Part shown: in pieces, positions 59,791-64,000 of the stretch
Layout: every line of letters begins with the position of its first letter
How positions within the stretch are numbered: position 1 is the first letter of the stretch
Source: Lathyrus oleraceus
Lineage: Eukaryota; Streptophyta; Magnoliopsida; Fabales; Fabaceae
DNA: 64,000 nucleotides
Assembly (NCBI RefSeq): GCF_024323335.1
Contig: NC_066583.1
Location: 270,277,416 to 270,341,415 of the forward strand
Reading direction: 5' to 3'
Notes under the pieces: generated by a model
The model's input: only the letters and a program-made list of their open reading frames with translations
What the model was told of the DNA's origin: nothing
The model's database searches: none
Translations under genes and position numbers: made by a program

Positions 59791-62700
59791 GATGCCCCTA
59801 TTTAAGGTCATTCTAGCCGGAGATATGAAGGTTAAACTCTTCGTTTCGACGTGGTAAAATGGGCTTAAATAATAACAAAGAGACGAATTTTGGTCCCTAA
59901 GAGACTTGATGATGCAAATGTATGCATGCAAAAGTTAATACTCTGGGGGGATATGTGTCCACAAAGAAAAAGAAATCAGGAGAAACTGAAAATCCAAAGG
60001 AGTAATACACTTACTAGGGAGACAGAGACACTGGGGAAAATAGGGTAAAACGCCTGAGCAGGTCACGACTTGAAAACTTGTTAGGAGATACGAAGGGATT
60101 CCATGAAAATAAATAAATGGAAAGACTCGAGCTGACGCAAAGATGCATGTATTGGGGAATATGCCAATACAGCAAAACTATCCACAAAGGATACTTCGGA
60201 AAAAAAATCCGGACTCAGGCTGGGAGTGTCCACAAAGGACCCGGCTGAGGAAACAACAAATGAGGTATTACCGGATACTGGGTAATAAACTCAAAAAGAG
60301 GCATGTGATCACACACCGGTATAAGGGTGAGAGAACAACACACTCAGGGAGAAAGAATATCTAAGATCGGTATAAGGGTGAGAGATATCAGTCATCCAGA
60401 CATCTGAGGAAAACTTAACAGGCATATTTCAACTCAGGAAAATCTGACTCCACAGGGGACAAAAAGTGATAATAGGGAGCAGAAGGAAGGAACACCAGGG
60501 ATACCGGTTACTGGGCATATAATAGGTGACCAACCAGGCGTGAATTGGGGAATATTTCAAAGACACTCATCATCCGAAAGGAGGGCTGAAAAAGCAAACT
60601 CGATTACAGGATGTACATTCGATTCCATAAGGAGATACGAATCTTACTCGACTAGAGAAGCAAAAGACTTCGACTGAAGAGCGCATGAGATATATTATCT
60701 ATTACCGTCAGAACGTAGATAACATACTCGCATGGAAGATTATCCACAACCGGTTACTGGGTTAATAAAGGATAAATCGACCGAAAAGAAAGGGAGAAAC
60801 AATCATATCCAAACAAGGGTAAATGAAAGATGACTCGCTGGGGTACATTGACAACAACAATGATATGGGAGATATATCACTGGTTACTGGGGGGATATAC
60901 TCAGAACTGAAGAAATATCAATACCGAATATTGGATAGAGATAACCAACAAAGAGGGGATTACATCTACCAGTTACTGGGTAGAAAACCAAGGGCGAGAG
61001 TAACCGTCATCGATTAAGATGGACAAAATCAAGGATTAACTCTGCAAGGGGATAAAATGGGGTTTACAACTACCGGTTACTGGGTAGAAAACCACAGAAA
61101 ATAGGACTTATAACTACCGGTTATTGGGTAGAAGGCCACAACATCCACTGGGGGAGAGAATGAACAATTACTATTTACTGAGCAATTGGTCAACTAAACC
61201 ATAAGGAATCGCAGGGGAGACCACAAGAAAGGAGTCAATCTAGGAACAAGCTAGAAAGACACAATCAAACAAGACTCAACCCAATTAGGATATAACTCAG
61301 GGGAGTAATTCCACACCAATATATATTTAGGGAGGAAACTGAAACAATAATCATCCACGAGGACATAACTCAGTGGGGAATATGGAAGAAAGGATAGACA
61401 CTTTCTGCCTATAGGGCTGACTCTATATGGAGAGATCAGACACAATCATCTGCTTGGTGAAGAATATTTCAACTAGCAGGAGATAACAAGCAAAGATATA
61501 TGGCAAAGAATGCAACATGTATATCTGAATGCTATGATTATGTATGTGTATGCATGGTTTATGTATGATTAATCCTGACAGACAGACATTTCTAACACAA
61601 ACAAGTCCCAGGATAAATGGACAGACATCCGATACAATATCTCAAAAGAGAAAGCCAGGCCCACGGGAGAAAATCCAATCTGGTGGAGAGCCACAAATAC
61701 CAAGAAATACCAATCACAGCGGAGGATCGAGTAGAGTCGCTGCAGGGACAAAGACTACTGCTAGAGGAACAAACGGGATTGTCGAGGACCAGAGACCGCT
61801 GTTGGGAATAAGCAAAGGGTCACAACCACCAAAGCTGGGGATCTCCCAACAATACGCCGAGGTGTGGATAAGATCAGTCAAAGAAGAACTCCACTAGGGA
61901 TCTTATCAGAGAGGTGATGTGGAATTCTGTGGGGAACAACCACCAAACAGAAACACATCATTCAAACATTTACTTCTAACCAAGGAATGAATATCTCTGC
62001 TGCGAAGAAAGAATCAAACGCTCCGCTGGGGAAGAAAACAACACATCCTCCTCAGAATTCCAACGCCAAGCTAGGATCAGGTAAAGTCTTAGCTGGGAAG
62101 CTATAGAGCCACTGCCAGGGAGCTCAACACGGATAAGATCTATTGTAGAAGCAACTTTACTAGGGAACTTATCAAGGAAAGATATGAAACTCTGTGGGGA
62201 ATAACCACCAAATAGAGGTTCCAATAATCAACATATTTCCTCATATCTGCCGGAGAAATTATCTCTGCCGAGGAGAAGGAGACAACTGCTCCGCTGGGGG
62301 AAAACTATCTAAGAAGGAAGAAATAACAAACAATCAGGCTCCGATCAGGCAACTCCACTGGGGAAAGATTGTTGATGACTGAACTGGGGATAACCTGTAA
62401 GCGATCATGATGGAGATAATCTGTTGGCGACCCAATCTGGGGGAAGTCTATCATGAGAAACCCTACTGAGGATGAGTGGTGAGAAAACTTGCTAGGGATT
62501 AATGTATACGAATCCGCTGGGATAAGCTACAAACCAACCTGCTGAAAATTTTCACTCATGATGGGAATCCTTGCCCATTCTGCAGGAGATTTTCAATTAT
62601 GCTGAGGGAAGGGCCAACTTCCTCGAAAAAGATGGCATGTCAATTTTTATCAATCTATAATGGATTTTAGGTCAATCCACACAAGGGATGACAACCATAC

Positions 62701-62817
62701 ATTTGATAAAACACAGCTACTAGACCCAGACTCACTGGGGAATTAAAAGACCGAGACCAAAACTCTATACTCTTTGGGGAATTTGGTGGTCTATTACCTC
62801 TCTTCGCGCTTGCTGAG
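59791..62817 (-). mobile_element. Ogre-3 3' untranslated region (minus strand)
   Basis: Starts with the complement of the Ogre primer region (GATGCCCCTATTTAAGG) and matches 32100-35204 of Ogre-1 in reverse. It holds repeated ACCGGTTACTGGG motifs (about 60499, 60748, 61070 and variants) and CTGGGG-rich units. No real gene: the short ORFs are low-complexity translations of these repeats. It is cut at 62818 by an Ogre LTR in the opposite direction. Confidence 0.85.
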
Positions 62818-64000
62818 TGTAAGACCCCAATTTTGGTGGTGTATTACCTCTCTTCCCTCATGGCATCATAGCAATTCATCTGCAAAGCCTCAAAGATCAT
62901 AAGCATCTTGGTTCCCCTTGCCTTTGGGTGGGACCTCTTGTGAGTGGTTTGAGATCACCAAGCTTGCTTGAATTATGTATCATTGCTTTTCTCATTTTTA
63001 TTTACTAACCAAAAGCACAAAAATATGTCACTAACATTTCTTGTTTGTAGCTTGAGCAATCACAAGGTCAAAAAGCTTCTAGGTGATCCTTGGTGCAAAT
63101 ATATGGCCAAGAGAAGATGAAGGCAAGCATGGCAATGGTTCCCAAAGATCTCATCCATCAAATATGCCTCCCTAGCATCTCAATTCATCATTTTGATCAT
63201 ATCAAGTCAAGAGGTTTAAGGTTTGTTCTCAAGGAAACCCTAATTCATCTGTTCATCAATTGTGCCTTGCTCATGAAGCAACCTCAGCCCAAGGTCAAAT
63301 ACAATCAAGGGAAGTTCTTTAATTCATAATTTCATGCATATTTGAACTTATTTGAGTGTCCTCAATCATCAATTCATCAAGATATGAGTTGTGGACTTGA
63401 GAAGTTGATCAGTCAATTCATCTGACTATTTTGAAATGCACTGAGACCTAACATTTTATGTGTTGGTCAAATGGAGATTATCCCAAAATAAAAAATGTTC
63501 TTAAGGACAATATGAACAACTTTCATGTTCATGAAAAATTTATTTGAAGCTTGGAAGGTCATCTCCCCTTCCAAGACATTATAGGTCATTTTGACTGAAA
63601 CCCTAATTTTGGGTCAACTTCCCAAGAACATAACTCATTCATTTTTCATGATTTTGAGGTGGGACCAAATGCATTGGAAATCTTATTGTGTATAATTCAA
63701 ATGTTATGTTGAACAAAATTTCAAAATCTCAAAAGAAATACATGTGATAATGCAAAACTTTATAGGTCACTTTGGACCAAATGCATTAAAAGGCAAAAAA
63801 GTCCAACTTCAAGTGCCCATAACTTCTTCATCAAAAATCCAAATGATGCAAAGTTTAAGTCCATATTGATTGTATTGAAAATATATACAACTTTGATGTT
63901 GGAGTTTTTCCATTTAAGGCTTGCATCATCAAAACAGAAGGGCTTGAAGTCGGTTCAATTTGACAAAATTCCCAAAGGCATGTTTTGCACTATGAACTTC
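62818..64000 (+). repeat. Ogre-4 LTR start (plus strand), runs off window
   Basis: TGTAAGACCCC at 62818, then from about 62855 it follows the Ogre LTR (CCCTCATGGCATCAT, then the 3' LTR order of Ogre-1). Bases 62832-62855 replace the normal beginning with a 24-base copy of 62782-62805. The TATA region and palindromes would lie beyond the window. 5' or 3' LTR cannot be decided. Confidence 0.82.

Noticed and set aside
60143..62382. Short ORFs of 60-117 aa in the 60-62.4 kb region
   Set aside because: They translate the repeat-like Ogre 3' UTR on the non-element strand, lack any recognisable domain, and the region matches non-coding Ogre-1 sequence in reverse.

Overview
The window is intergenic plant chromatin made almost entirely of nested LTR retrotransposons. 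I see no host gene, rRNA or tRNA gene. The inventory points to a Fabeae legume, most likely pea or a close relative (inference). It includes giant Tat-lineage Ogre elements with about 4.6-4.9 kb LTRs, a tRNA-Arg-type primer binding site and an extra upstream ORF1. It also includes a Cyclops/Athila-like element, a SIRE/Maximus-like copia and a Tekay/Del chromovirus.

Layout. (a) 1-575 and 8569-12009: a minus-strand, internally deleted SIRE/Maximus-type copia. Its 5' LTR is at 10929-12009 and its 3' LTR lies left of the window. (b) 581-8568: a young, structurally complete Tekay/Del chromovirus (plus strand) inside that copia. It has 1739-bp LTRs, target-site duplication ATGTT and one uninterrupted 1450-aa Gag-Pol ORF. 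(c) 12010-16871 and 40117-48189: one minus-strand Ogre (Ogre-2), split by the copia at 12009 and by a second Ogre at 16872-40116. (d) 16872-40116: a 23.2-kb plus-strand Ogre (Ogre-1) with both LTRs, TSD CCTAT and decayed genes, inserted in the gag of Ogre-2. (e) 48190-54931: a decayed Athila/Cyclops-like element (plus strand) with a tandem gag/RT segmental duplication; Ogre-2 sits inside its 5' LTR. (f) 54932-62817: the 3' LTR and 3' untranslated region of a third, minus-strand Ogre (Ogre-3), inserted in the Athila RNase H region. (g) 62818-64000: the start of a plus-strand Ogre LTR (Ogre-4), which runs off the window.

Insertion order read from the nesting: Athila is oldest. Ogre-2 and Ogre-3 entered it. 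Ogre-1 and the copia entered Ogre-2 independently. The Tekay entered the copia last; its LTRs differ at 7 of 1739 positions by my reading.

Only the Tekay polyprotein looks functional; all other coding regions carry stops or frameshifts. The most interesting material is non-coding. It includes six 14-bp palindromes per Tekay LTR in helically phased pairs, self-complementary elements in the Ogre leader that persist where the primary sequence has changed, and three tandem stem-loops with differing stems just after the Ogre integrase stop.
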